Program-made: the position numbers and the translations under genes | Notes under the pieces: model-generated | The model's database searches: none | What the model was told of the DNA's origin: nothing | What the model saw: the letters and a program-made list of their open reading frames with translations, nothing else | Assembly (NCBI RefSeq): GCF_900185015.1 | Contig: NZ_FXYD01000002.1 | Span: forward strand, 248,001-312,000 | Reading direction: 5' to 3' | Length of the DNA: 64,000 nucleotides | DNA from: Octadecabacter ascidiaceicola | GTDB taxonomy: Bacteria; Pseudomonadota; Alphaproteobacteria; Rhodobacterales; Rhodobacteraceae | In this document: piece after piece, positions 63,164 through 64,000 of the stretch | Layout of the letters: each line of letters opens with the position of its first letter | Position numbering within the stretch: the first letter of the stretch is position 1

Positions 63164-64000
63164 ATGTCATTACCTCCGGGATTTCTTGATGAGCTTCGCA
63201 CGCGGCTGTCCATTGGGCAGGTCGTTGGGCGTAAGGTCATGTGGGATCAGCGTAAGTCCAACCAAGGTAAGGGCGATTTGTGGGCGCCGTGCCCGTTTCA
63301 TCAGGAAAAGTCGGCGTCGTTCCATGTGGATGATCGCAAAGGATACTATTACTGTTTTGGCTGTCACGCGAAGGGTGATGCCATTTCGTTTGTGCGTGAA
63401 ACTGAGAATGTCGGTTTCATGGAAGCGGTTGAGATTTTAGCGGGCGAGGCGGGCATGACCATGCCCAAGCGTGACCCACAGGCGCAGGCGAAATCGGATC
63501 GCCGCACCTTGCTGGCTGAGGTCATGGAACAGGCGGTGCAGTACTATCGCCTGCAGTTGAAAACAGGCGCGGGGGCTGAGGCGCGGGAATACCTTGCGGG
63601 GCGCGGGTTGAATGACGCCGCGTTGGAGCGTTGGGAAATCGGGCTGGCGCCGCAGGGGTGGCAAAACCTGTGGGATCATTTGACCGGCAAAGGTGTGTCC
63701 GAGGATTTGATCCTTGGGGCGGGTTTGGGCAAGCCAAGCAATCAGGGAAAGAAGCCTTATGACACGTTCCGCCACCGTATCATGTTTCCGATCCGCGACG
63801 CCCGTGGGCGCTGTATTGCCTTTGGTGGCCGTGCAATTGATCCCAATGACAACGCTAAGTATCTGAATTCACCGGAAACGGAGCTGTTCGATAAAGGCCG
63901 CAGCCTGTTCAACTACGCCCCCGCGCGTGAGGCGGCGGGGAAGGGGCAGCCATTGTTGGTGGCCGAAGGCTACATGGACGTGATTGCGCTGAGCGAGGCA
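63164..64000 (+). CDS. dnaG: DNA primase DnaG (partial, runs off the right edge)
   Basis: 279 residues seen. The N-terminal CHC2 zinc finger has CPFH at 43-46 and CFGC at 64-67. The primase core follows, with FGGRAIDPND and the first part of the Toprim site (LLVAEGYMDV) at the very end. It makes RNA primers for replication. The C-terminal helicase-binding part lies beyond the window. ATG 63164 gives the canonical N-terminus (LPPGFLDELRTRLSI). Confidence 0.97.
   Translation, partial: MSLPPGFLDELRTRLSIGQVVGRKVMWDQRKSNQGKGDLWAPCPFHQEKSASFHVDDRKGYYYCFGCHAKGDAISFVRETENVGFMEAVEILAGEAGMTMPKRDPQAQAKSDRRTLLAEVMEQAVQYYRLQLKTGAGAEAREYLAGRGLNDAALERWEIGLAPQGWQNLWDHLTGKGVSEDLILGAGLGKPSNQGKKPYDTFRHRIMFPIRDARGRCIAFGGRAIDPNDNAKYLNSPETELFDKGRSLFNYAPAREAAGKGQPLLVAEGYMDVIALSEA

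Overview
The window is a continuous, gene-dense stretch of a bacterial chromosome with G+C around the upper fifties by eye. It looks like an alphaproteobacterium of the order Rhodobacterales, probably marine and Roseobacter-like. That placement is an inference from gene families and order: an Lrp-type proline regulator divergent from a long PutA, DUF3572 beside a PleD-like cyclase, DUF983, DUF2927, a fused carnitine dehydrogenase/thioesterase, and short intergenic repeats containing a GGATATTT core. I saw no rRNA operon, transposase, prophage or CRISPR array. The two edge genes are cut: a rhomboid protease on the left and dnaG on the right.

Layout. 1-5.3 kb: rhomboid protease, putA with divergent putR, and a TPR protein. 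5.4-9.1 kb: tRNA-Leu(UAA), an MltB-like transglycosylase, metG, and an unusual low-G+C gene whose product has a pore-former-like middle. 9.2-17.4 kb: a transporter, an aldo/keto reductase, a GNAT enzyme, then a carnitine-degradation locus (BKACE, carnitine dehydrogenase/thioesterase fusion, SDR) split by three small lipoprotein genes and a terminator, ending at an XRE regulator. 17.4-25.3 kb: a membrane desaturase, a DMT transporter, NUDIX, DUF983, an EF-hand protein, an ECF sigma module, a GGDEF protein, DUF3572 and a HAD phosphatase. 25.3-31.3 kb: an MttB-family methyltransferase, a GNAT enzyme and the znuA / zur-znuC-znuB zinc uptake locus, with a perfect Zur-type palindrome between the divergent units.

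31.3-38.7 kb is a long minus-strand operon. In transcription order it holds a 28-residue membrane peptide, XpaC, TelA, a DUF2927 lipoprotein, an SPFH-GYF protein, cytochrome b561 and a zinc-ribbon membrane protein, followed by a sugar kinase and dtd. It looks like a membrane-stress module and is the most system-like part of the window. 38.8-45.1 kb holds translation and RNA genes (an RluB-like synthase, tadA, gatCA, rnpB, rpmG) with two cell-envelope genes. 45.1-54 kb: a Bax-inhibitor protein, DUF1127, LysR, quinone oxidoreductase, a PraR-like regulator behind an operator-like cluster, hisN, and 8-oxoguanine and guanine deaminases on either side of a CAP lipoprotein. 54-64 kb: mgtE with 5-formyl-THF cyclo-ligase, YmdB, two tail-to-tail DASS/SLC13-type transporters, yebC, LysE, a DMT transporter and dnaG.

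How parts fit together. The carnitine genes should turn L-carnitine into glycine betaine and acetoacetate, and the MttB homologue could act further along the same methylamine chemistry. The two deaminases handle guanine and its oxidised form. Zur should switch off both zinc operons from one shared site. Five copies of one intergenic repeat and two of another lie between otherwise ordinary genes.
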